Of a DNA stretch of 64,000 bases, positions 56,349 to 64,000 are shown one piece after another. The DNA comes from JAUNBG01 sp964442735 (GTDB taxonomy: Bacteria; Planctomycetota; Planctomycetia; Pirellulales; Thermoguttaceae): NCBI GenBank assembly GCA_964442735.1, contig CAYUAP010000006.1:13746-77745 (forward strand), in the 5' to 3' direction. The notes under the pieces are model-generated. The model ran no database searches. It saw only the letters and a program-made list of their open reading frames with translations, and was not told the origin of the DNA. Each line of letters opens with the position of its first letter. Position 1 is the stretch's first letter. A program made the position numbers and the translations under genes.

Positions 56349-57293
56349 ATGTATGATATTGAATCAATAATCAAGATCTTAAGAACTTATAGAAACGAGT
56401 TTTCTAATGAAATTGAGCATCTTCAGGAACTTCAAATATCCTTAGCCAATAATAATATTCTGGTAACGAATGCAGGTCCTATGAATTCTGGAAAAAGTTC
56501 ATTGTTAAACGCTATCATGGGGAAACGGGATGTATTTAAAACAGGAGATATTCGCGAAACAAAGCTAAATAGAGCTGAACTTTGGCAAAAAAAGATTGAA
56601 CTTGTCGATACGCCTGGTTGTACCTCTACTAACGATAGTGATCGTAAAGAAGCTTTTAAAGCATTCATGGAAGCTGATTTGATACTTTTTGTTCATAATC
56701 TGTCTCTTGGTGGTATTGATAAACAAGAACTTGAAGTATTAAAATATCTTCAAAATTTATATAGTATTTCCGAGTTTCAAAAGCGGACGATTATTGTATT
56801 TTCACGTTTGGATGAAGTAGGAATTGATGATGAAGTAATTCAAAGAAATACAAACGAATGTGAAGAACTTATTCGTAGTAATCTTAAAGTAGACTTACAA
56901 TATTTTCGTACTTCCACAAAAAGGTATTTTACAGGAGTGGAAAAACTAAAAAAAGAAGGAGGAATTACAAATTCCATTTTAGGAAATATAGGGATTGAAG
57001 TATGGAGATGGGGAGAAAAATCAAGTAAATTAATAAACCTCAGTGGTATTCTTAAGCTAAGAGAATTTATACAAAACCAAAAAATACAATTGGAAAAAAG
57101 AGGAGAGACACAAATCGGAATAATTCTTAATCGTATTATCAAAAAGTTGAATGATAAATGCAGTAAATACCAAACGGACATTAAAACAAATTCATATAAT
57201 TTAGACAAGAAACAAAAAGAAGCAATTGATGACTGGAATAATTCTTTGTCTATAATACAGTCTTTATGGGATGATTATATATCATACCTTTAA
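56349..57293 (+). CDS. Dynamin-like GTPase, first of three (short)
   Basis: 314 residues. G1 GPMNSGKSSLLNA (~residues 43-55), G2 threonine region DIRETK, G3 VDTPGCTS (~86-93), G4 position FSRLD (~160-164). A helical, charged C-terminus (TDIKTNSYNLDKKQKEAIDDW, given in part) follows from ~240. Dynamin-like proteins are usually ~550 residues or more, so this one seems cut short: it ends in frame with nothing recognisable just where the next reading frame begins (23-base overlap). First gene of a same-strand set with two radical SAM enzymes and a third dynamin-like GTPase. The start has only a weak ribosome site. Confidence 0.8.
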   Translation: MYDIESIIKILRTYRNEFSNEIEHLQELQISLANNNILVTNAGPMNSGKSSLLNAIMGKRDVFKTGDIRETKLNRAELWQKKIELVDTPGCTSTNDSDRKEAFKAFMEADLILFVHNLSLGGIDKQELEVLKYLQNLYSISEFQKRTIIVFSRLDEVGIDDEVIQRNTNECEELIRSNLKVDLQYFRTSTKRYFTGVEKLKKEGGITNSILGNIGIEVWRWGEKSSKLINLSGILKLREFIQNQKIQLEKRGETQIGIILNRIIKKLNDKCSKYQTDIKTNSYNLDKKQKEAIDDWNNSLSIIQSLWDDYISYL

Positions 57294-58644
57294 GGAAGAA
57301 TTTACAGATAGTAAAGACTGGTTTGACGAAAACTCAATTGAATCTACCGTTTCAATTCAGTATTCCGAAATGCCGGGAATGGTATGGGTTGATACGCCAG
57401 GTTTTGGTGCCATAGAAAAAAAAGCAATTGATATTCGTCCTCTCGAAGAAATTGCCAAGGAATATGTTAAATATGCCGATTTAGTGATATTTCTTGCAAA
57501 TTCCGCATCTCCTGGAAATCAAGATGAAATTAAAGCTTACGAAGGTCTTTATCATGCTGGAAAAAAAGCTCTGGCCATTCTCACTCGCTCTGATACGACA
57601 AATGAAGATATTGACGACAATGGTAATCTAGTCAATAAACGAGTTCCAAAGGACGCAAAAAGGCGTAACGACCAAGAAAAATATCTATTGACTGAATTGT
57701 CAAATCTTGGTGTTCCCAAAAAGGATTGTTCTGCCATTAGTATTTCCACGTTACTTGCAGAAGAAGCTGTGGATGAACAGGACAGTGAAAAGTGGGTAGG
57801 AAGTAATATAGGAATTCTACTAAGAAAAATTGGCGATATAATTAGTAGTCAACAAATATTGTCTCTAAAACAAAAAGGGCCCTCAGAACAATTGTTGCAA
57901 TGCCTTGACAGAATTATTGACAATACGAAAGACGAAAATGATAAGTCTATTTCACTACAAATACTTTTAAAAAGTATTTCCAATATAAAAGATGAAATGA
58001 AAAAGAAATACGACGAATTGAATCCATCTGGTCATTTAACCCGCGAGATTATTGAAAATATTGTTGCCCAAATCCGCAGGAGAATATGTAAACTGGTAGA
58101 ATCAAAAGCAAACACAAGTAGTGAATTGTCCGATATTTCTCTTGATTCATTGAGTACTCATATTGTAGATACTTTCAATGAACAATTAACGTATGAAGTC
58201 AAAAACATAATTGGAGAATACCATAAAGCAGAACGAAAGTTCGATATACGAGGTATAAACACGACGATAAAAAGGGAATACAAGGAATACACCCAAACCT
58301 ATGATGTCCCCTATTCGGTAAAACGAAGTCCTGAGGGAATAATTGAAAATATAAAAGGTTTTTTTGGCAAAACATATTATACAACAAAAACACGTTCAGA
58401 AACGAAACAATTCAAAATTGACAATGGTTTTGATACTCAGTCGGCAATTCAGCAATTGACAGATTCTCTTCAAGATACGCTCATTCAAAATATAAGGGCT
58501 GAATTGAGTGAGTTAAGAGAAAAATTTTTCGGAGGTGGAATTCAAAAACTTGAACAGCTTGTTAAGGAGATACATTCTGTTATTCAAAATGTTGAAATTT
58601 TACGAAATAAGATCGTACAAGAAATAGAACAGGTTTCTCGTTAA
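57271..58644 (+). CDS. Dynamin-like GTPase, second, lacking the P-loop
   Basis: 457 residues. G3 VDTPGFGA (~residues 40-47), G4-type LTRSD (~104-108), a long helical part, and a basic/aromatic segment with IKGFFGKTYYTTKTRS near residues 358-375. There is no GxxxxGKS motif: the frame is closed by TAA at 57253-57255, and only ~40 residues precede G3. Either a deletion joined a first GTPase lacking its tail to a second lacking its P-loop, or the protein works as a non-binding partner. Joining the two frames at ~57285 gives ..DDYISYL then KEEFTDSK.. without further losses. Confidence 0.75.
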   Translation: MIIYHTFKEEFTDSKDWFDENSIESTVSIQYSEMPGMVWVDTPGFGAIEKKAIDIRPLEEIAKEYVKYADLVIFLANSASPGNQDEIKAYEGLYHAGKKALAILTRSDTTNEDIDDNGNLVNKRVPKDAKRRNDQEKYLLTELSNLGVPKKDCSAISISTLLAEEAVDEQDSEKWVGSNIGILLRKIGDIISSQQILSLKQKGPSEQLLQCLDRIIDNTKDENDKSISLQILLKSISNIKDEMKKKYDELNPSGHLTREIIENIVAQIRRRICKLVESKANTSSELSDISLDSLSTHIVDTFNEQLTYEVKNIIGEYHKAERKFDIRGINTTIKREYKEYTQTYDVPYSVKRSPEGIIENIKGFFGKTYYTTKTRSETKQFKIDNGFDTQSAIQQLTDSLQDTLIQNIRAELSELREKFFGGGIQKLEQLVKEIHSVIQNVEILRNKIVQEIEQVSR

Positions 58645-58658
58645 TTAAAAGATTTGAT

Positions 58659-59834
58659 ATGAAACAAAATATCCATACAATAATCGTAAAAGCCACTACA
58701 GTATGTAATTTGAGTTGTCAATACTGTTCCGCACACTCTCCTGGGAGTACTGCAAAATTTATAGATCCAAATACGATAATAGCCTTGTTTAAGGAATTAC
58801 TCAATTCCGATTGTCATGAACCGTCTTTCAAAATGATATGGCACGGGGGAGAGCCGACATTGTATTCGTCGGAAAAGGCCGACTATGTAATGGATGAAAT
58901 ATCCACTTTGGTCGATTTGTATCATACAAATGTATCATTTACAATACAATCCAATGGAGTTTTTTTGCCTTCTTCATGGATGACTTTAATTCATAAATAT
59001 AATATCAGACCGGGAATATCTATTGATGGTCCGGAACATATTCATAACCAGATAAGAAAGAAACTATCTGGAGAAGGTTCGTATAAGGATGTCATGGAAA
59101 CAATTCGTATCCTAAAGGAGAATGAATGTTTCCCTGCATTGCTTGCTGTTATAGATGACAGACATAATGGTCAAGTAACTTCTTTTATGGATTGGTTGCA
59201 AGAAGTAGATTTGGCAATAAAATTAAATCCTTGTTATATATGTAATGGGAAAAATGGTGAAATATTTTCGACAAAGTACTTTAAGTTTTTACGTGAAATA
59301 TATGAAAATACTATAGAAAGACACTATTTTGGTGAAATAGCACCGATCAATTGGATGATCAAAGGAATACTTTATAACGATCCTCCTATGGAGTGTTTTT
59401 ATCGAAATGAATGTCAGGAGAAATACCTTTCAATTGATACAGACGGTCGTTTATCGGCCTGTGGACGTTTGTTAGATAATGGGTATTCTTATGGTCTTTT
59501 TACTGGAAATAATCTTCAGGAATTACTTTCTCATGATATATTTCCCAAGACAAAAACAGACGTATTATCGAAATGGACTCCGGTTGACTTTTCGAATAAT
59601 ATGGAAAAGCCTTTTGGTTGTCAAAACATCTGTTCAGCATTACGGATACTACATCATACAAATATTTCTGAGTATGTAAAAGATTTAACTGATTTTTATT
59701 ACTACTTAAAAAACGATGGGTTATTACTCTTAAAAAAAGGACTTCTCTTAGAAAAAGATCAAATCAAAGCAGAGCTAACGGAAGCAGAGAATATGTTGAA
59801 TGATTTTAATCAATTGTGGAGTACGGAAGAATGA
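58659..59834 (+). CDS. Radical SAM/SPASM-like protein
   Basis: 391 residues. The [4Fe-4S]-SAM motif is CNLSCQYC (Cys 16, 20, 23), followed by WHGGEPTLY (~66-74, the GGEP motif for SAM) and GISIDGPEHIHNQIR, the anSME/peptide-modifying pattern. Later cysteines (MECFYRNEC, SACGRLL, FGCQNICSA) could hold auxiliary clusters as in SPASM/twitch domains. Such enzymes often modify peptides or proteins. It lies between dynamin-like genes and shares an ATGA overlap with the next gene, so it is part of one transcription unit. No short precursor peptide was found nearby. Confidence 0.88.
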   Translation: MKQNIHTIIVKATTVCNLSCQYCSAHSPGSTAKFIDPNTIIALFKELLNSDCHEPSFKMIWHGGEPTLYSSEKADYVMDEISTLVDLYHTNVSFTIQSNGVFLPSSWMTLIHKYNIRPGISIDGPEHIHNQIRKKLSGEGSYKDVMETIRILKENECFPALLAVIDDRHNGQVTSFMDWLQEVDLAIKLNPCYICNGKNGEIFSTKYFKFLREIYENTIERHYFGEIAPINWMIKGILYNDPPMECFYRNECQEKYLSIDTDGRLSACGRLLDNGYSYGLFTGNNLQELLSHDIFPKTKTDVLSKWTPVDFSNNMEKPFGCQNICSALRILHHTNISEYVKDLTDFYYYLKNDGLLLLKKGLLLEKDQIKAELTEAENMLNDFNQLWSTEE

Positions 59835-60457
59835 ATTTGGTAGATTTTCTCATAATCAATACACACCGTCAATTTGATTCATTCCGTAATTCAACTGGAG
59901 ATTGGCTTGGGATACACTACCTTTCATCTTTTTTAAGTGAAAATGGATTTCAAACGTTTTCATTTGCGGGCTATATTCATGAAGTACCAGCAATACTTGA
60001 AGAATATATGGATAAGCATGGTGTTCGGGTAGTGGGACTTTCTTGTGATTACGAGAATCAAACGGAGGTGACCGAACTCGTCAGATATATAAAAGATAAA
60101 TGGAATGTCCCTGTTATTATAGGAGGACCTCAATCTTTTGAACTTGGCGAACAATTTTTAAGAGAAACTGGCGCTAATTTAGTTGTCTATGGTGAAGGAG
60201 AGTTGACGACATTGGAAGTTCTTTCTTCGTTATTGGAATACGGTCCTTCATTCCACGACATTCTTGGTATAAAATTTATCAATGACGATGATAAGTTTGT
60301 TATGACCTCTCCCCGTCCACTCATTAAAAATTTAGATTTACTACCTTACCCCAACGAAATGTATGTATTAGGAACATTGTTTCGGAGACATTCCGCTTCA
60401 TTTTTAACGGGACGAGGTGTCCTTTTTCATGTGCCTTTTGTTTTGAAGGAGGTATGA
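59831..60457 (+). CDS. B12-binding-type radical SAM protein, N-terminal part (frameshifted gene)
   Basis: 208 residues from ATG 59831 (ATGA overlap with the previous stop). Has the Rossmann-like B12-binding domain of class B radical SAM proteins: LIINTHRQF, VRVVGLSCDYEN, VPVIIGGPQSFE, LVVYGEGELTT. There is no DxHxxG motif, as in many members. It ends FLTGRG then VLFHVPFVLKEV: after TGRG the family has CPxxCxxC. In the next frame from 60418 the bases read CPFSCAFCFEGG and run straight into the following reading frame, so one base is missing at ~60417. As it stands the chain lacks the Fe-S cysteines. Confidence 0.85.
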   Translation: MNLVDFLIINTHRQFDSFRNSTGDWLGIHYLSSFLSENGFQTFSFAGYIHEVPAILEEYMDKHGVRVVGLSCDYENQTEVTELVRYIKDKWNVPVIIGGPQSFELGEQFLRETGANLVVYGEGELTTLEVLSSLLEYGPSFHDILGIKFINDDDKFVMTSPRPLIKNLDLLPYPNEMYVLGTLFRRHSASFLTGRGVLFHVPFVLKEV

Positions 60458-61560
60458 CCAAAGGGGTAAGGTGGCGTTCTGTCGAAAATGTGATAAATGA
60501 AATAAAGAAAGTACTTTCAAACCATCCGGAAATAAAATATATCCTTTTTACAGATGACACCTTTACCATTGATTTGACAAGAGTTCGTGATTTTTGTCGT
60601 GAATTTAAAAAACTTCGAACTCAATATAAATTCAGTTGGTATTGTGAGGGACATGTTCGAACTCTCTACAAAGATCCCACCATTATTGCAGAAATGGTTG
60701 ATGCTGGTATGGTTAGTCTCCAAATCGGTATTGAGTCCGGTTGCAATGAAATTCTTGCCGCCTATAATAAGGAAACGACGGTCGAAATGATCGAAAAAGT
60801 CGTTCGAGATGCTTATTCCGCTAACTTGTATCAAATATGGGGAAATATAATTTTGGGTGGAGCTATGGAGACACGAGAACGAATCAAACGAAATGTTGAA
60901 TTTGTCAAATATTTACATCGTCTTGCCCCTGGTATGCTCAATATTGAATTTATTTATTATTGGCCCTTGCCAGGAACCAAGATTACAAAGGAACCTGACA
61001 CATATCAAATGAAAATCGTTGATGCAAAATCATATTCTTCAAGAATGGATTTTCCCGTGGTTGAATTCGAAGATATTTCCCCCGAAGAACTATGTAATAT
61101 CAGAACGGATATAACAAAAGAATTACGTTCTGCCATGTTAGAACTCGTTCCGAATATTTCACTCGAAAGAGGTGTTCAAATGGTTCATCATTTGCAATTT
61201 GCAAAAGGAGTTGGAAACTGGCTTTTACTCATTAACGATAATTTTGAGTTTTCTACCTTTTTCCAACTCCTTGATATTGGAGCGACAGTATTACTTCGCG
61301 ATATAGATCCGAGTGAACTTGATTTTTATCACCCACTGAGAACATATCGCCCTGAACAATTCGATGTTAATCGAAATATTATTTATCATGGTAAAAGTAT
61401 GTCCGTACAAGAATCTCAAATTATCATAGGTTCTGCAGGAAAAATGACCGTATGTTCGTTATGGAAAAAACTCCATACATATTTTGAATGTAAAGTACAA
61501 TTTACGGATTGTCTCCGTAATCTGGAACAACGACGTTTGTTAACATTTTCTAAATATTAA
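60454..61560 (+). CDS. B12-binding-type radical SAM protein, C-terminal part
   Basis: 368 residues from ATG 60454, in the same frame as the cysteine motif at 60418-60441. Carries the remainder of the radical SAM barrel: ILFTDDTFTIDLTRVRDFCREF, FSWYCEGHVRT, MVSLQIGIESGCNEILA, GNIILGGAMETRERI and YYWPLPGTKIT. Then ~150 residues of C-terminal domain, not recognised. On its own it lacks the cluster-binding cysteines. Together with the part before it the product would be ~576 residues, the normal size of this class. Followed by the third dynamin-like gene after 10 bases. Confidence 0.82.
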   Translation: MTKGVRWRSVENVINEIKKVLSNHPEIKYILFTDDTFTIDLTRVRDFCREFKKLRTQYKFSWYCEGHVRTLYKDPTIIAEMVDAGMVSLQIGIESGCNEILAAYNKETTVEMIEKVVRDAYSANLYQIWGNIILGGAMETRERIKRNVEFVKYLHRLAPGMLNIEFIYYWPLPGTKITKEPDTYQMKIVDAKSYSSRMDFPVVEFEDISPEELCNIRTDITKELRSAMLELVPNISLERGVQMVHHLQFAKGVGNWLLLINDNFEFSTFFQLLDIGATVLLRDIDPSELDFYHPLRTYRPEQFDVNRNIIYHGKSMSVQESQIIIGSAGKMTVCSLWKKLHTYFECKVQFTDCLRNLEQRRLLTFSKY

Positions 61561-61570
61561 GAGGTATACA

Positions 61571-63295
61571 ATGGAATCTGATACAATTCTTTCGTGTCGC
61601 AAAACTTTTGAAAGATATGCAAATGAAATTTATGATATCGCAAAGTCATATAATAATGCTACAATTAATGCAAAATTTAATTCGTTTATGGCCTTAATGA
61701 AATCTCGTTTTGATGATTTTAATCCAAAAATCACTATTTATGGGATTTATAACGCTGGTAAAAGTACCCTTGTCAACGGCTTGACAGGTCGTGACCAAGC
61801 ACCAGTGGCTGATGTTCCGACTACCGACAAAATTATACCTTATAAATGGAATGAATATACTATTTATGATACCCCGGGTATAAATGCCCCAATAGAACAT
61901 GAAAGCCTCTCCAAAAAACACATTGCTGAATCCGATGTTATTCTATTCGTACTTGACACTGAAGGTGCTTTCAATTTCGGGAAGAATTATCGAGAATTAA
62001 CTGAAATTGTCGAAAGCCGTAAACAAGTTCTCATTGTTCTCAATAACAAATCCGGTTATGATATCAAGAAGGAAGATGGACAAAGGGAATTGGCTAAAAT
62101 AGTCAATCATATTTATGAAGATTTTTCTGAAATGTATGTTTCATCACATGGCAATATCCAAGATAAATTTTCTATTATAATCGTAAATGCAAAATTGGCA
62201 TTTAAGGCCCGGTGTTCGATTGATATCGATGACCAAAAAAGAGAAAAGTTTCTTGAAGCAAGCAATATTAAGGAACTTGAAATGGCTATTGTTAATGAAT
62301 ATGCAAAAGTTAACAGTTTTTCCATTTTAAAACAACTGGAGAAAGGGCTTCTTGATTGCGTGGAAATCCTGAGATCTCATTTAGAAAATTGTAGAAAGCA
62401 GTTATCAAATAAAGATGGAACGATGGATTTGCTACTAAAAGAACATGACCAAATTTTAAATAAATGTGAAGGTGAGATAAATCGTAACAGTCGTAATATT
62501 GAGAACCTGATATATAATTGTTTGGAAAACGTACAAAGTGCCGAATCCATTAATGAAAATATACTTGAAATTATCGAAAAATGGTATAACCAAGTCGCCG
62601 AATATACACAATCTGAACTGCAAAATTTTCAAAGAAAACACAAAAGCGTTGCAGATAAAAGTCTTATAATTAAACCAAATATATTTCAGACTCATAACAG
62701 TCTTGTTCCTGTAGATCTGAAAAGTGATGAATATTCGTCAAACAATTCTATTGTAACACAAAATAATAAAGACCGCAATCTATCAGATGCACAATATAGC
62801 GATTCGACTCAAAATTGTATTAAGGGTATGGTTGGAGGTGAAGTAGCAACGTTGGCAGCAAGAGGCTTATTACCAATGACACGTATGTTACCTCTTGTTG
62901 GTATTCCTTTAGCTAAATTATTGGCAGTTGCAATACCAGCAATTATACCTTTTGTTCTTGTATATAGTATGTTCGGCAAAAGTAATAAAGAAAAAGAAGA
63001 GGAACAGAAACGACAAATGTTGGATGCTCAATATAAAGAACAACTTATAAAATTACAGGTGGAACAGCATCAGAAAGAAATATTAAAAGAAAAAGCAAAA
63101 ACACTTGTAATGAATTGTGAAAATGAAATATTAAATTCTGTTCGTAAATATATTGACGAAAGTTTCAGTCCTTTGTTACAAAATGAAGAACTGGTAGCTA
63201 AACAACATTCGGAAGAAGATGAAAAAGTCGTCTCCGATTCACGCAAGCTTTTTCAATTAAAAGACAATGTTACAAGGCTTATGTCACAATACTAA
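61571..63295 (+). CDS. Dynamin-like GTPase, third, with hydrophobic segment
   Basis: 574 residues, AGAGGTATAC precedes ATG 61571. G1 GIYNAGKST (~58-66), G2 VPTTDKI, G3 DTPGINAP (~100-107), G4-type LNNKSG (~155-160). Long helical region (residues 250-370), then a Ser/Asn-rich linker and a hydrophobic double segment (LLPLVGIP-type, ~432-470: PMTRMLPLVGIPLAKLL and VAIPAIIPFVLVYSMF), then a coiled coil with EEEQKRQ. This is the bacterial dynamin layout: G domain, stalk, membrane insertion paddle. G1-G3 are complete, and the G4 site ends in Gly instead of Asp. It is the most complete member of the set. Confidence 0.85.
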   Translation: MESDTILSCRKTFERYANEIYDIAKSYNNATINAKFNSFMALMKSRFDDFNPKITIYGIYNAGKSTLVNGLTGRDQAPVADVPTTDKIIPYKWNEYTIYDTPGINAPIEHESLSKKHIAESDVILFVLDTEGAFNFGKNYRELTEIVESRKQVLIVLNNKSGYDIKKEDGQRELAKIVNHIYEDFSEMYVSSHGNIQDKFSIIIVNAKLAFKARCSIDIDDQKREKFLEASNIKELEMAIVNEYAKVNSFSILKQLEKGLLDCVEILRSHLENCRKQLSNKDGTMDLLLKEHDQILNKCEGEINRNSRNIENLIYNCLENVQSAESINENILEIIEKWYNQVAEYTQSELQNFQRKHKSVADKSLIIKPNIFQTHNSLVPVDLKSDEYSSNNSIVTQNNKDRNLSDAQYSDSTQNCIKGMVGGEVATLAARGLLPMTRMLPLVGIPLAKLLAVAIPAIIPFVLVYSMFGKSNKEKEEEQKRQMLDAQYKEQLIKLQVEQHQKEILKEKAKTLVMNCENEILNSVRKYIDESFSPLLQNEELVAKQHSEEDEKVVSDSRKLFQLKDNVTRLMSQY

Positions 63296-63375
63296 TAATA
63301 CATTATAAACTCTGGAAAAAATGGAGAATTTCCTTGTTAATATATTAAGTGTATTGCGCTATTCCATTTTTCCAA

Positions 63376-63419
63376 AAACAAAAAAGACCCCGCTTTACCA
63401 AATTGTAATAAGGGGTCTT
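63376..63419 (-). terminator. Terminator of the integrase remnant
   Basis: AAGACCCC (63384-63391) pairs with GGGGTCTT (63412-63419) over a 20-nt loop. On the minus strand it is followed by TTTTGTTTTTGG. It lies just past the stop at 63433. Confidence 0.75.
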
Positions 63420-63432
63420 CGTTATTTAGTAT

Positions 63433-63916
63433 TTAATCTTCCTTCGGTAGGCCCGTATTATTATCGGTTTCGTCCTTTTTAGCAGGGTCATGAAGCGCAT
63501 TTATAGTGTTGATCTGTGTTTGGGCATTGAGATAGGGATAGACGTTCATGGTCTGTAAAATGTCTGAATGGCGAGCCAATGTTTGCACCGTTTTCGGATC
63601 GACTCCATTTAGAAAAAGGTTCGTAATGAATGAATGTATGGCGAAATCCATGAATGTCAGCAAAGTCGGCGTTGGAATCTTTGTACTTCAAAAAATCGGA
63701 TTTAAGTCGCTCCATTTCTTCTTTCGGACTGGATAATTCCGCGATCCAGAAATTTCTTGCGCAGGTCAGATCATCTTTAAGCATTTTACTTGTTTTCCGT
63801 TCAATACCTCCACATACCTTCGAAATTGGAAATAGATATTCGTTCGGTTTGAAATGTCCCGCCAAAACTGGACAGGTGTATAAGCTATAAAAAGTAGAGA
63901 AGAAGTTCCCCATCAT
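63433..63916 (-). pseudogene. Tyrosine recombinase (integrase), truncated and frameshifted
   Basis: The C-terminal catalytic half only. Frame one (from ATG 63916): FRHTFI preceded by DIHGF gives the HxxR motif. Then an extra AATG unit (AATG three times at 63625-63636, plus-strand sense) shifts the frame; the next frame continues ITNLFLNGVDPKTVQTLARHSDI (in part; second active-site His) and MNVYPYLN (probable nucleophile Tyr). The N-terminal half, including the first Arg, is missing up to the window end. The 4-bp duplication looks like slippage. Typical of phage/island integrases; it lies at the right end of the accessory region, pointing inward. Confidence 0.85.
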
Positions 63917-63959
63917 AACCGATATAATTTATGAAAGGAGATAAAAACTGGACTTTTGC

Positions 63960-63982
63960 AAAAAGCCGAAAGGTGTTATAAT
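63960..63982 (+). promoter_or_regulatory. Weak promoter-like site at the right edge
   Basis: TATAAT at 63977-63982 with a TTTTGC-like hexamer about 17 bases upstream. Any transcript would leave the window. Confidence 0.25.
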
Positions 63983-64000
63983 TTAGGGTGAACGGAGCCG

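Noticed and set aside
57271..57390. P-loop upstream of the second GTPase in another frame
   Set aside because: I read the bases before 57271 in its own frame (stop at 57253) and saw no GxxxxGKS in the overlapping end of the first GTPase.
58659..59834. Viperin-type antiviral radical SAM enzyme
   Set aside because: Cysteine motif is CNLSCQYC rather than the viperin CNYKCGFC type, and the GGEP plus later cysteines fit the peptide-modifying SPASM-like group.
60410..60425. Programmed -1 frameshift in the B12-type radical SAM gene
   Set aside because: The bases ACGAGGTGT do not form a slippery heptamer, and no strong stimulatory hairpin was recognised just downstream.
63800..64000. Direct repeat of the tRNA-Arg 3' end as an attachment site
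   Set aside because: No copy of the T-arm/acceptor sequence was seen between the integrase remnant and the window edge.

Overview
The window looks like chromosome from a member of the Planctomycetota, most plausibly a Pirellulales-type lineage (family-level inference, no marker search was possible). Supporting signs are a DUF721/DciA gene directly ahead of a long gyrB, the order yicC-gmk-rpoZ-coaC-dnaE, a FlgI-like lipoprotein, a membrane-anchored GspE/PilB-like ATPase with an altered P-loop, a phosphoesterase/beta-propeller/di-heme fusion, and sialate-esterase, GH99-like and heparinase-type enzymes for complex glycans. By eye GC is roughly in the low 40s percent, and clearly lower to the right of position ~54,500.

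Layout. 1-10.5 kb: FlgI-like lipoprotein, Gfo/Idh/MocA oxidoreductase, dciA-gyrB, hslV-hslU (hslU carries an in-frame TAA at codon 20), then a coupled set of a Zn/Mn-type ABC ATPase, an S26-type peptidase and a nucleotidyltransferase. 10.6-18 kb, all minus strand: sugar-nucleotide epimerase, menA, two membrane proteins, a PilB-like ATPase and pilT. 18.8-28.5 kb, minus strand: an Old Yellow Enzyme/FAD-reductase pair, a 1266-residue phosphoesterase-cytochrome fusion and a sialate O-acetylesterase. 29-38 kb: tpiA, secG, yicC, gmk, rpoZ, coaC, dnaE, ybaK, fluC. 38.5-54 kb: alkaline phosphatase, a UvrA-type ATPase, a phytoene-desaturase-like oxidoreductase, an iron-sulfur-type flavoprotein, a Dam-type methylase, a GH99-like protein, an ECF sigma factor, a heparinase II/III-like lyase, ispA and xseB. 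54.4-64 kb: a tRNA-Arg(UCU) with a near-consensus promoter, followed by an AT-rich accessory region.

The accessory region holds a tetranucleotide-rich repeat tract, a decayed IS5-type transposase, and a compact same-strand gene set at 56,349-63,295: three dynamin-like GTPase reading frames, a radical SAM/SPASM-like enzyme and a B12-binding-type radical SAM enzyme broken by a one-base frameshift exactly before its Fe-S cysteines. A tyrosine recombinase remnant with a 4-bp slippage duplication closes the region. This dynamin-plus-radical-SAM set is the best candidate here for an undescribed system; a membrane-acting defence or maturation role is inference only.

Intergenic spaces are rich in miniature inverted-repeat elements. 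Two families (six full copies of one; two full copies and a partial of the other) have different terminal inverted repeats but carry the same internal palindromic modules. A third family has two inverted copies around the heparinase-ispA-xseB block.
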